From Actinomycetota bacterium (GTDB taxonomy: Bacteria > Actinomycetota > Actinomycetes > Streptosporangiales > Streptosporangiaceae): DNA of 32,420 bases. The translations under genes were made by a program, and so were the position numbers. Location of the stretch: assembly GCA_003164955.1 (NCBI GenBank), contig PLRW01000225.1, positions 1 through 32,420 of the forward strand, written 5' to 3'. Below are positions 7,568-15,198 of this stretch, in pieces (the stretch's first letter is position 1; every line of letters begins with the position of its first letter). The notes under the pieces are model-generated. The model had not been told where the DNA came from, made no database searches, and saw only the letters and a list, made by a program, of their open reading frames with translations.

Positions 7568-8362
7568 TTAGCCACGGGCACGCAGGAAATCGATCGAGCG
7601 CCGGACGATGCCGCTCACGTCGCTCGCGCCGTTCCAGAGGTGCGTCGCGCCCGGCACGAGTTCCAGTTCAACGGTCGCCCCGGCCGCGCTGAGCGCCTTG
7701 GCGAGCCGGACGCTCTGCGCCGGCGGCACCATGTCGTCCGCGGCCCCGTGCATCAGCAGGATCGGCGGCGCGCTGGCGGTGGCGTGGGCCACCGGGCTGG
7801 CCTGACGCGCCAGATCGGGTAGCGAGGATGCCGGCCTGCCGAGGAACTGCGCCTCACGGGATTCGGGTCCGGGGTCAGGAACACCGCCGGCGTCCGCGAC
7901 GTCGGACGGCAGGCCGGCCAGATCGGTGACCGGGAACCAGGCGACGACACCGTGCACCGTGCTGCCGGTGAGGGCGGCCAGGAGTGCGAGGTGACCGCCG
8001 GAGGAGTCGCCCCAGAGGAACACGCGGCCGGCGTCCAGCCCGTACGAGGGGGCGTGATCCCGGACCCAGTTCACCGCGGTGCGGACGTCTTCCAGCGGCG
8101 CCGGGAAGCGCGCCTCGCCGCTGAGCCGGTAGTCGATCGCCGCCACCGCGAAACCCTGTGCGGTCAGGGAGCCGTAGAAATCCGCTCCCAGCACGGGCAG
8201 TGGCTCGCGACGTGAGCCGCGCCGCCACCCGCCGCCGTGCACGTGCACGATGGCGGGCGCCGGCCCGCCGGTCCCGGGCAGGTACAGGTCGAGCTCTAGC
8301 GGCCGGTAACCGAGGACCTCGCTGTACACCAGGTCCGCCACCCGCCGGACGGGCGCTGTCAT
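7568..8362 (-). CDS. alpha/beta hydrolase, BD-FAE/hormone-sensitive-lipase-like esterase
   Basis: A 264-residue cytoplasmic serine esterase. HGGGW at residues 42-46 forms the oxyanion hole, GDSSGG holds the nucleophile Ser120, HGAADDMVP supplies Asp209, and GATHLW supplies His241, so the catalytic triad is complete. This arrangement is typical of small carboxylesterases that act on acyl or lactone esters of small molecules. The ATG at 8362 overlaps the TGA of the upstream amidohydrolase (ATGA), making it the last gene of the four-gene minus-strand operon SDR, FAD oxidase, amidohydrolase, esterase. In that setting it probably hydrolyses an ester or lactone intermediate of the catabolic pathway. 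The exact substrate is unknown. Confidence 0.9.
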   Translation of the reverse strand: MTAPVRRVADLVYSEVLGYRPLELDLYLPGTGGPAPAIVHVHGGGWRRGSRREPLPVLGADFYGSLTAQGFAVAAIDYRLSGEARFPAPLEDVRTAVNWVRDHAPSYGLDAGRVFLWGDSSGGHLALLAALTGSTVHGVVAWFPVTDLAGLPSDVADAGGVPDPGPESREAQFLGRPASSLPDLARQASPVAHATASAPPILLMHGAADDMVPPAQSVRLAKALSAAGATVELELVPGATHLWNGASDVSGIVRRSIDFLRARG

Positions 8363-9636
8363 GCGGTCGGCAGCTGTCCGGACAGCTTGTGGAAGGCCCC
8401 GTTTTGCATGATCGCGAGCAGGTTCCCGGTGTCCTGCAGCACGCTGACGTCCTCGGCCGGCTCGCCGCGCACGACCAGCAGGTCGGCGAGGTAGCCGGGC
8501 GTCAGTAGCCCGACCGGCAGGTCCATCACCTGGCCGCCGTACTGCGTGGCCGCGCGCAGCGTCTCGGCCGGCGAGTAGCCGAAAAGCCGGACGAACAGCT
8601 CCAGGTCCCGGGCATTGCGCCCGATCGGGTTGTTCGGGAAGCCGTAGTCCCCGCCTGGCAGCACCCGAAGCCCGCGTTTGCGCAGCTCGGGGTAGAGCGC
8701 ACTCATCGCCCGCAGCGCGCGGGTCGATCCCATCTTCTCCGCCGTCGCGGTGTCGATGCCGTACTCGGCACCCTCGTGCACGTTGGCCCACATGATGCCG
8801 ACGGCGGGGGAGAGGAAAATCGAATCCCGGTGCTCTTCCAGCAGGTCGATCGCCTCGGCATCGGCGTAGGTGCAGTGGTAGACGGACCGGAACCCGCTGC
8901 GGACCGCCAGCTTGATCGACTCCGGTGCCTGGGCGTGGCAGTTCAGCCAGACCCCGGACTCGCGGGCCTGCTCGCCGGCCGCCTGCGCTTCCTCCCGGCT
9001 GTACTGGGTGATCATGGAGCCACCCTCGACGAAGACGTCGTCGTTGCTCATCAGCAGCTTGACGCTGTCGAAGCCGATCGCCGCCTGTTCGCGGATGAAC
9101 TCGCGCACCGCGTCCGGGCCGGTCCTTTTCGGCTTCGGGCCGTCCGGGCCCATCTGAACCGGGTTGTTGTCGCGCTCGAACGACGCGGCCCGCAGCCGCG
9201 GACCCGGCGTCGCGCCCGCGGCGATCTGGTCGCGCAGCCACACCTCGGTCGGCACCGGCGTGAGCGAGCCGGCCGAGTAGGCACTGGTAAAGCCGTGGTC
9301 GAGCAGTATCTTCGCGTTGCGCTTGACGATCGCGAGGTGCTCGTCCGGCGTCGGCATGTGGCGGAAGAAGCTGACGTCGAGCGGCGGGTTGAACGACGGG
9401 TCGATGTGCCCGACCGCGGACGGGAACGTCAGGTGCGCGTGGGACTCGACCATGCCGGGCATGACCGTCGTGCCGGCGCAGTCGACCACCTGGTCGCCGT
9501 CCTCGATCGCACTGCCGCCGCCGGGCCGCACGGCCTCGATGCGGTCGCCCCGGACCACCACGTCGGCGGGCACGGCGGGCGCACCGGTGCCGTCGAAGAC
9601 CCGCCCGCCGGTGAAGAGGATTCGGTTCTCGCTCAT
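8359..9636 (-). CDS. metal-dependent amidohydrolase (imidazolonepropionase-like)
   Basis: A 425-residue member of the amidohydrolase superfamily. Metal ligands can be placed: HAH at 66-68, a candidate carboxylated Lys193 in DSVKLLM, His234 in NCHAQ, His254 in VYHCTYAD, and Asp330 in PGGDYGFPNN. The N- and C-terminal beta-sandwich strands are present (FTGGRVFDGTG; GYLADLLVVRGEP). Such enzymes hydrolyse cyclic amides, lactones or peptides of small molecules, and some decarboxylate. The ATG at 9636 is chosen for the GGGAGG 5-6 bases upstream and for its match to the family start. A longer in-frame extension to 10095 lies inside the preceding gene in another frame. It overlaps the esterase by ATGA and follows the FAD oxidase by 37 bases, so it is part of operon 1. 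Confidence 0.9.
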   Translation of the reverse strand: MSENRILFTGGRVFDGTGAPAVPADVVVRGDRIEAVRPGGGSAIEDGDQVVDCAGTTVMPGMVESHAHLTFPSAVGHIDPSFNPPLDVSFFRHMPTPDEHLAIVKRNAKILLDHGFTSAYSAGSLTPVPTEVWLRDQIAAGATPGPRLRAASFERDNNPVQMGPDGPKPKRTGPDAVREFIREQAAIGFDSVKLLMSNDDVFVEGGSMITQYSREEAQAAGEQARESGVWLNCHAQAPESIKLAVRSGFRSVYHCTYADAEAIDLLEEHRDSIFLSPAVGIMWANVHEGAEYGIDTATAEKMGSTRALRAMSALYPELRKRGLRVLPGGDYGFPNNPIGRNARDLELFVRLFGYSPAETLRAATQYGGQVMDLPVGLLTPGYLADLLVVRGEPAEDVSVLQDTGNLLAIMQNGAFHKLSGQLPTA

Positions 9637-9673
9637 TGCTGCCTCCCTGGTAGTGGCCCGGCCATGTCCTGCA

Positions 9674-10927
9674 CTACGCAGCCGGCGGCCGGTGCAGGAG
9701 TTCGATGAGGTTGCCTTCCGGATCGGCGGCGACCCAATCGGTGTACCGTGCGTCGTCGGCCGGTTCGGTGTAGATCGCGTACGTCGCGACGTACACGCAT
9801 CCCTCCACGGAGAACGCCATGTCGGGGCGGGAGCGGTGTGGTGCCCACCCGTACCAGATAGAGAACGAGTGCTCGGTGTCCAGCTCGCTCCACAATGCGT
9901 GCAGCAGCGGGGCCAGGACGTGGACCGGCGCATCACTCCACGTGCAGTCCACGGCGTACCGGTAGCCCTCCGGGTTCTGCGCCGTCTGGGCCATGTTCTC
10001 CTCCGGAATGCTGGTCCGGCCCCGGGCGTGCCCGAGCTCACGGCCGGCCAGCGGGCCGTCCCCGAACGCCGCCAGCAAGGTAAGGGCCTCGGCATCGGAG
10101 TGAGCCATCACCGTCGTGTGCAGGAGCAGGACCGTCCCGTCCGGGCGGCGCGCACCCTCGTCCAGGGGGACGTCCGGCAGGCGGGTGGCCGCGACCACCG
10201 GCTCGACGCGCCGGTCGAGCCCGGGCAGGACCTGGTGCAGCCAGGTCAGCAGCTCCACCGTGTCGTCGAGGCGGAACGTCCAGGTGTCGTGCCACATCAC
10301 CCGGGGTGCCCGGTACGTCTGCAGGCGGAACCGGGTGACCACCCCGGGGAAACCGGGGCCGGCTCCGCGTGCCGCCCACAGCAGGTCGGGGTTCTCCCCG
10401 GCATCCGCGTGCACCAGGCGGCCGTCGGCCGTCACGACGTCCAGCCCGGCCACGCTCTCGCAGGCCCACCCGCACGCTCGCCCGTTCCAGCCCTGCCCGC
10501 CCTGAAGCAGGTAGCCGCCGAGGCCGACTGATGCGCAGTGGCCGCCGGGGAATGCCCGGCCCCGCTCGGCGAGGAACGGTGCCAGCTCGAGGCCGCCCTT
10601 GACGGCCGGCCGCGCCGAGACGACCCCCGTCTCCGGCTCGTACGCGATGTCGCGCAGACGTGCGAGGTCGATCAGCAGGGCATCGTCGCGCAGGCTCCAC
10701 GCCGCCCACGAGTGCCCGCCGGACCGCACGGTCACCGTCCACCCGCGGTCGGCGGCCAGCCTGATGCCCTCGATCACGTCGTTGTCGCATCGTGCGAGCA
10801 GCACCCCGGCGGGGAACCGGTCCGGCCGGCGCGCGTTGAAGATGGGGCCCACGCGGGCTTGCTCGTACCCGGGGTCGCCGCGCAGGAGCAGGCGGCCGGC
10901 GAGCCTGCCGCGAGGGGGCGCCGTCAT
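9674..10927 (-). CDS. FAD-linked oxidase of the berberine-bridge/6-hydroxynicotine oxidase type with unusual C-terminus
   Basis: A 417-residue FAD-binding (PCMH-type) oxidoreductase. RSGGHSW carries His72, the usual covalent flavin attachment site. GGHCASVGLGG carries Cys131 at the place of the second attachment site, so bicovalent FAD is likely. These enzymes oxidise C-N, C-C or sugar C-OH bonds using oxygen and often act on natural products. The C-terminus is odd. After YAIYTEPADDARYTDWVAA, where relatives continue with about 50 residues ending in an N-x-x-R-L..YDP-type motif, this protein stops within 16 residues with DPEGNLIELLHRPP, the typical last strand of a VOC/glyoxalase domain. It thus looks like an oxidase joined to a VOC tail. 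The ATG at 10927 overlaps the SDR stop (ATGA). Confidence 0.87.
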   Translation of the reverse strand: MTAPPRGRLAGRLLLRGDPGYEQARVGPIFNARRPDRFPAGVLLARCDNDVIEGIRLAADRGWTVTVRSGGHSWAAWSLRDDALLIDLARLRDIAYEPETGVVSARPAVKGGLELAPFLAERGRAFPGGHCASVGLGGYLLQGGQGWNGRACGWACESVAGLDVVTADGRLVHADAGENPDLLWAARGAGPGFPGVVTRFRLQTYRAPRVMWHDTWTFRLDDTVELLTWLHQVLPGLDRRVEPVVAATRLPDVPLDEGARRPDGTVLLLHTTVMAHSDAEALTLLAAFGDGPLAGRELGHARGRTSIPEENMAQTAQNPEGYRYAVDCTWSDAPVHVLAPLLHALWSELDTEHSFSIWYGWAPHRSRPDMAFSVEGCVYVATYAIYTEPADDARYTDWVAADPEGNLIELLHRPPAA

Positions 10928-11691
10928 CCCACGACCGCCGCGCCGCCGTCGACGGGAATGTTCGCGCCGCTCACGTGAGAGGACTCGTCCGACGCCAGGA
11001 AGAGGATCGCCTGAGCGACATCCTCCGGCTGGCCCCACCGGCCCAGCGGCGCGCGTTCGGCGATGCGCGCGGCCGGCCCGTCCGGGTCTTCGAGCAACGG
11101 TGCGGTGTGCGGCGTCTCCGTCATCGCCGGGCTGACGGCGTTGACCCGGATGCCGTGCGGACCGCCCTCGACGACCAGCTGGTACGTCAGCGCGAGGACG
11201 CCGCCCTTGGCGGCACCGTGCGCGTTCTGCGGCATGAAGAACGCGCCGCGCGAGGCCGAGATGGACGCCACGTTGACGATCGACCCGCCTCCGCCTGCGA
11301 CGAGGTATGGCCAGGCGGCGCGCGTGACGAGGAAGACGAGGTCAAGCTCGTTGCGGATGGTGAACGACCAGTCGGCGAAGGAGAGCCGGTCGATGGCACC
11401 GAACCGGATGGCCGACGCGTTGTTGACCAGGATGTCGAGGCCGCCGGCGAGCGCGACGGCGGCCTCGATCCAGCGCCGGGCGCCCTCCTCCGACGCCAGG
11501 TCGACCGGTGCCACCGCGTCCATCCGCCCGCCGTTCGCGCGCACGAGCCCGACGGTCTCGGCAGAGGTCGCTGCGTGCAGGTCGCAGCCCACGACGTGGG
11601 CACCCTCACGCGCGCAGAGCAACGCCGTGGCCCGGCCGATCCCGCCGCCGGTGCCGGAGATGAGCGCCCGCTTGCCGTCCAGCCGACCCAT
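10924..11691 (-). CDS. SDR family oxidoreductase, catalytic Tyr replaced by His
   Basis: A 255-residue short-chain dehydrogenase/reductase fold. It has the cofactor loop GTGGGIG (13-19), NNA (90-92), the catalytic-region serines 143/145 and the C-terminal substrate loop and DGG end. The active-site YxxxK is instead H158-G-A-A-K162: the codon is CAC, read directly on the minus strand, so this is not an annotation slip. Tyr normally acts as the acid/base. A His there would imply altered chemistry or a non-reductase role. It is the first gene of operon 1, with GGGAGG about 8 bases before the ATG, and its 5' side faces the operator at 11765-11791. Asp37 after the second strand suggests NAD(H) rather than NADP(H). 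Confidence 0.9.
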   Translation of the reverse strand: MGRLDGKRALISGTGGGIGRATALLCAREGAHVVGCDLHAATSAETVGLVRANGGRMDAVAPVDLASEEGARRWIEAAVALAGGLDILVNNASAIRFGAIDRLSFADWSFTIRNELDLVFLVTRAAWPYLVAGGGGSIVNVASISASRGAFFMPQNAHGAAKGGVLALTYQLVVEGGPHGIRVNAVSPAMTETPHTAPLLEDPDGPAARIAERAPLGRWGQPEDVAQAILFLASDESSHVSGANIPVDGGAAVVG

Positions 11692-11703
11692 GCGGGGCGC
11701 CTC

Positions 11704-11735
11704 CCATCAAGCCATCAAGCCATCAAGCCATCAAG
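11704..11735. repeat. 8-bp tandem repeat, four copies
   Basis: CCATCAAG is repeated four times without interruption between the SDR start and the operator. It lies in the 5' untranslated region of operon 1, overlapping the area just upstream of its ribosome binding site. Slippage here would change leader length in 8-base steps. Confidence 0.85.
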
Positions 11736-11764
11736 CTGAGTTTCCGCCAGGTTTCTTCGATATA

Positions 11765-11791
11765 CGGAAGTTACTCTCTCACAGTGAGAGT
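11765..11791 (+). promoter_or_regulatory. composite operator, site A
   Basis: A match to the 27-bp element shared by four promoter regions in this window (GAAA-N3-ACTTTCAT-N5-GARAGT). This copy has GGAA, ACTCTCTC and GAGAGT, and its last 18 bases form the dyad ACTCTC-N7-GAGAGT. A second overlapping dyad, GTGAGA-GTGTG-TCTCAC, lies at 11784-11800. It sits between operon 1 (minus) and the divergent flavin-reductase-like gene (plus), so it could control both. The likely binder is the IclR protein encoded at 21898. Confidence 0.65.
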
Positions 11792-11873
11792 GTGTCTCAC
11801 AACACTGCCGCCGACAGCGGGCCGGAGCATGCCTCGGGACCCACGGGCTGCGGACGCCGGAGGAGGAAGGCAG

Positions 11874-12821
11874 ATGCCGACGAGCGGAACGGGCCGCCGA
11901 GTGCTCGGGCTGGGCTGCGGTCAGCCCCACGGCAGCGCGGAGATCCTGCTGAAGGCGGCCATGCGGGCGGCGGAGGGGGAGGGCGCCGAAGTGGAGGTCG
12001 TGCGGCTCGACGAGCTCCGCCTGCCCAGCGGCGCCGCGGAGGGCGCGGAACCGGACGACGCGTGGTGGCTGTGGGAACGGCTGGTCGAGTGCGACGGGCT
12101 CGTCGTGAGCACCCCGATCATCAGCCGGACCGTGGCCGCCCGCCTCAAGCTGTTCGGCGACCGGCTGCTCGGGCCGAACGCCGACGCCGCCATCATCGCC
12201 GGGCTGATGGAGCTGCGCAGCCAGGGACGGGAGGCTGCCGTTCCCTTCCGGGTGGACGAGCGGGTGCTGAAGCCACGGGTGGCCGGCTTCCTCGCGGTGG
12301 GCGGCTCGCTGACGCCGCAGTGGAAGACGCTGACCCTGCCGATGATGCACGCGACCACGTTCTCGATGCACATCGCGGTCGTCGACCAGGTGCAGTTCGA
12401 GGGCGCCGGCACGCCGCGCTCCGTGATACTGGACGCCGCCGCGATCGACCGGGCGGCGCTGCTCGGGCGCAACGTCGCCAGCCAGCTCGGGGTGGCGTTC
12501 GACGAGGCGCGCTACCTGGGCCCGCCGGGACTCTGCCCCATGTGCCACCTGGACGTCATCGTCCTGCACGGCGCGGACGTCGAGTGCGCGACGTGCGGCG
12601 CGCGCGGCCAGCTCGGGCCGGACCTGCAGGTGACCTGGACGAACCTGTCAACCTCCGTCATCTCCATGGACGAGAAGCGGTCCCATGCCGCCGAGATCCA
12701 GGAAACGGCCGGACGCCACCGCGAGCAGCGCGCCGAGATCGAGGAGCGTGCCCGGGCGTTCGAGGCGTACGACCCGATCGTCCGGCCGCCGCGGCCCGAG
12801 CGCGCCGCGGCCGGGGGCTGA
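11874..12821 (+). CDS. NADPH-dependent FMN reductase/flavodoxin-fold protein with C-terminal zinc ribbon
   Basis: A 315-residue protein with a flavodoxin-like N-terminal domain. The first strand VLGLGCGQPHGSAEILL provides the FMN-phosphate loop, and ECDGLVVSTPIISRTVAARLKLFGDRL resembles the conserved DGxxxxTPxY...xxKxFxDR block of NADPH:FMN reductases and iron-sulfur flavoproteins. The C-terminal part adds C221-P-M-C224 and C238-A-T-C241, a probable zinc ribbon or rubredoxin-like metal site, followed by a charged helical tail (about 265-305). The ATG at 11874 is preceded by GGAGGAGGAAGG. It is transcribed divergently from operon 1, with operator site A between them. It could supply reduced flavin to a partner or itself reduce a quinone-like intermediate. 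No oxygenase partner is in the window. Confidence 0.78.
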   Translation: MPTSGTGRRVLGLGCGQPHGSAEILLKAAMRAAEGEGAEVEVVRLDELRLPSGAAEGAEPDDAWWLWERLVECDGLVVSTPIISRTVAARLKLFGDRLLGPNADAAIIAGLMELRSQGREAAVPFRVDERVLKPRVAGFLAVGGSLTPQWKTLTLPMMHATTFSMHIAVVDQVQFEGAGTPRSVILDAAAIDRAALLGRNVASQLGVAFDEARYLGPPGLCPMCHLDVIVLHGADVECATCGARGQLGPDLQVTWTNLSTSVISMDEKRSHAAEIQETAGRHREQRAEIEERARAFEAYDPIVRPPRPERAAAGG

Positions 12822-12920
12822 CCCTTCCGGGAGCCACCAGCACAGGGCCGGCTCGTTCCCGTGGCCCGGAGCGTCCCCGCCGATGATCTCGGTCCACACG
12901 CACCCGGGTCCGGACCCCGG

Positions 12921-12956
12921 ATAAGCGGGCACATAAGCGGGCACATAAGCGGGCAC
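12921..12956. repeat. 12-bp tandem repeat, three copies
   Basis: ATAAGCGGGCAC is repeated three times in the 143-bp gap between the convergent flavin-reductase-like gene and the permease gene. No terminator-like hairpin is obvious in the gap. Confidence 0.85.
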
Positions 12957-12964
12957 CAGGTACC

Positions 12965-15103
12965 TCAGGCCACGGGGTGGATGTCGCGCTCGTCGCCGTC
13001 GACGCTGGGCCCGTCGACGCTGCGCCCGCCGACGCTGCGCCCGCCGACGCCGGGCCCGCCGGCGGCGGGCCCGGAGCCGCCCGCGTCACCGGCCGCCGCC
13101 CGGTCCCCGCCGTGATCTGGCCGCCGCTTCTGATACTCCCCGACGGTGCGGTCCCGGAGCCTGGCGATCGCCACCGCCGGGCCCTTGCCGGTCGAGGTGC
13201 TGGTCAGGCCGTCCGGGTTCTGGACGGCGGTCAGCACCAGCGCGATGCCGGCGACGATCGCCTGGTACTTGCCGACGTTGAGGTGGATGTTGAGGAAGGT
13301 CACGAACAGTCCCGCGGCGGAGAACATGATGCCCGCGACGACCGCCCCGGCGATGCGCCCGGCCCCGGCCACGAACACGATGGCCAGCAGGCTGATCGAG
13401 GTGAACGCGGCGAAGCTGTCGGCGGTCAGCTCACCCTGCATGTAGCCGGTCAGCGCGCCGCCGATGCCGGCGATGAACGCGGCCAGCCCGAACGCCATCA
13501 GCTTGCCCTGAGCGACGTTGATCCCGACCGAGCCCGCCGCCCGCTCGTTGGAGCGGATCGCCAGCAGCATCCGGCCCGCCGGACCTCGCCGGAGCCGGGC
13601 CACGAGCAGCCCGAGCAAGATCACGACGAGGAGCACGAGCACGCCGAAGATGAAGGTGGGATAGGCCTTGCCCTGAGTGATCCCCAGGTTCAGGCCGGGC
13701 AGCCGCGGCGCCGGAATCGTCAGGCCGGCCGTGCTGCCGGTAAAGGACAAGCTGGTGAACACGACGGCGTCCATCGCCGCCGCGAACCCGAGCGTCACCA
13801 CCGCCAGGTTCACGCCGCGCAGCCGCAGGGCCGGCAGGCCGATGATCAATCCGACGGGCACCGCGCAGAGCCCGGCGAGAATCAGCGACCACGGGAAGCC
13901 GATGCCCAGGCCGCCGGAGATATGCCCGAGCATGAAGCCGCCGATGCCGGCCAGCGACATCTGGGCGAGCGACACCTGGCCGACGTAGCCCGTGAGCACG
14001 ACGACCGACAAGGCGATACAGGTGACGGTCAGCGAGGAGATGAAGGCGAAACGCAGGACGCTGTTGAGCACGAACAGCACGATCAGGCCGGCCACGAAGC
14101 AGACGGCGGCCGTGCGCAGCGGCGACTTCGGGCGGCCGACCGAGGGATTGCGCTCGGCCGTCTCGCCGCCCCGGGCGAGCACAGAGCGCGAGCGGAACGC
14201 CATCACCGCGATGATGACCACGAACGGGAGCGCATCCGACAGGCCCTGCTGGGGGAGCCAGGTCCACACGGTGATGAGCTTGGCGATCTCGGACTGGGCG
14301 CAGCCGATGAGCAGGCCGGCCAGCGCGGTGACCCAGAACGAGGAGAACCGGCCGACCAGCGCGGCGGCCAGCGCGGGCACGACGAACAGGGTGTAAGAGG
14401 TCGGATCGAGGCTGGCGACCGGGGCGATCAGGATGCCGGCCGCGCCCGCCAGGACCGTCGCGATGACCCAGTTCTGGCCCGCGATCATGTTGGCGGAGAT
14501 GCCGGTCAGCGCGGCTCCCCGGTCGTTCTCGGCGCCGGCCCGGGTAGCCAGGCCGAACCGGGAGAAACGGTAGACCAGCGCGAGCACGACCGAGATGACG
14601 ACCACCACGCCGGTGAAGAACAGGCGGTCCTCGGGGAACGTGACGTGCGCGACCGACAACGCTGAACTGGGGAAGATCGGGTTGGTGGCGACGGGCTCGG
14701 TGCTGTAGTTGAGGACCGCGATGGCCTGCAGGCCGAGCATGACGCCGACCGATGCGCAGACGCGGGTGAGCGGCGAGGCGCTCCGCAGCGGCCGGTACAC
14801 GATGACGTACAGCACGAGGCCGAGGACGGCCGCGTACACGAGCGAGATGGCGATGGCGAGCGCCGTGCCGATCCCGGCGCCGCCGTTGAGCGAGATCTGG
14901 TGCGGGATCAGGACCACGGGCAGCTCGAGCTCCCCGAAGCTGCGCAGGTTCACGAAGACGTAGGCGATGAACATCGCCACCGCACCGTGCGCGAAGTCGA
15001 CCACGCCCGCGCTGCGGAACTTCAGGACGAGTCCCTGGCCGAGCATGGCGTAGGTGGCGCCGGAGCCCAGGCCGAGGATCAGGAAGAGGAGGTAGCTGGA
15101 CAT
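12965..15103 (-). CDS. fused LivH-LivM permease of a branched-chain-amino-acid-type ABC importer
   Basis: A 712-residue inner-membrane protein in which the two permease subunits of this importer class are joined. Residues 1 to about 315 are LivH-like (GLGSGATYAMLGQGLVLKF, DFAHGAVAMF, YRPLRSASPL). Residues about 330-650 are LivM-like (GYVGQVSLAQMSLAGIGGF, GLPALRLRGVNLAVVTLGF, LAIRSNERAAGSVGIN). The tail after 660 is hydrophilic and ends in short GGRSV/DGPSV-type repeats. Separate subunits are commoner, but fusions occur in actinobacteria and proteobacteria. With LivG, LivF and the binding lipoprotein it forms a complete importer, often used for aromatic acids, amides or urea as well as amino acids. 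It is the last gene of operon 2. The ATG at 15103 has only a weak ribosome binding site. Confidence 0.9.
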   Translation of the reverse strand: MSSYLLFLILGLGSGATYAMLGQGLVLKFRSAGVVDFAHGAVAMFIAYVFVNLRSFGELELPVVLIPHQISLNGGAGIGTALAIAISLVYAAVLGLVLYVIVYRPLRSASPLTRVCASVGVMLGLQAIAVLNYSTEPVATNPIFPSSALSVAHVTFPEDRLFFTGVVVVISVVLALVYRFSRFGLATRAGAENDRGAALTGISANMIAGQNWVIATVLAGAAGILIAPVASLDPTSYTLFVVPALAAALVGRFSSFWVTALAGLLIGCAQSEIAKLITVWTWLPQQGLSDALPFVVIIAVMAFRSRSVLARGGETAERNPSVGRPKSPLRTAAVCFVAGLIVLFVLNSVLRFAFISSLTVTCIALSVVVLTGYVGQVSLAQMSLAGIGGFMLGHISGGLGIGFPWSLILAGLCAVPVGLIIGLPALRLRGVNLAVVTLGFAAAMDAVVFTSLSFTGSTAGLTIPAPRLPGLNLGITQGKAYPTFIFGVLVLLVVILLGLLVARLRRGPAGRMLLAIRSNERAAGSVGINVAQGKLMAFGLAAFIAGIGGALTGYMQGELTADSFAAFTSISLLAIVFVAGAGRIAGAVVAGIMFSAAGLFVTFLNIHLNVGKYQAIVAGIALVLTAVQNPDGLTSTSTGKGPAVAIARLRDRTVGEYQKRRPDHGGDRAAAGDAGGSGPAAGGPGVGGRSVGGRSVDGPSVDGDERDIHPVA
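13001..13060. repeat. 15-bp repeats inside the permease gene tail
   Basis: Four 15-bp units of the form GACGCTGCGCCCGCC (13001-13015, 13016-13030, 13031-13045, 13046-13060). Units 2 and 3 are identical and the others differ by two or three bases. They encode a pentapeptide-like hydrophilic repeat (GGRSV, DGPSV) at the cytoplasmic C-terminus of the permease. They look like slippage-derived low-complexity sequence. Confidence 0.8.
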
Positions 15104-15158
15104 GGTGTCTCGTTAAGTCTCGTTTGACGGCGCGATTTTAACGGTGTGACGCGGCGGC

Positions 15159-15188
15159 GGGGTCCGCCCGCCCGGGCGGGCGGACCCC
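15159..15188 (-). terminator. 30-bp perfect palindrome between binding protein and permease genes
   Basis: GGGGTCCGCCCGCCC is followed directly by its exact reverse complement, giving a 15-bp-arm hairpin of very high stability 10 bases past the binding-protein stop codon. There is no T-tract after it on the minus strand (CGCCGCCGCG follows). It may act as a partial terminator or as an mRNA 3'-end stabiliser, so that the binding protein is made in excess over the permease, as is common for ABC importers. Confidence 0.7.
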
Positions 15189-15198
15189 ATTGTGGTCA

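Noticed and set aside
8776..9708. Plus-strand open frames opposite the amidohydrolase
   Set aside because: Low-complexity Arg/Gly/Asp-rich antisense frames without start signals. The amidohydrolase metal ligands are on the minus strand.
12977..14665. A 562-codon plus-strand open frame opposite the permease gene
   Set aside because: Composition (Asp/Gly/Arg/Gln/His-rich) is typical of antisense of a hydrophobic membrane protein. The permease on the minus strand is clearly real.
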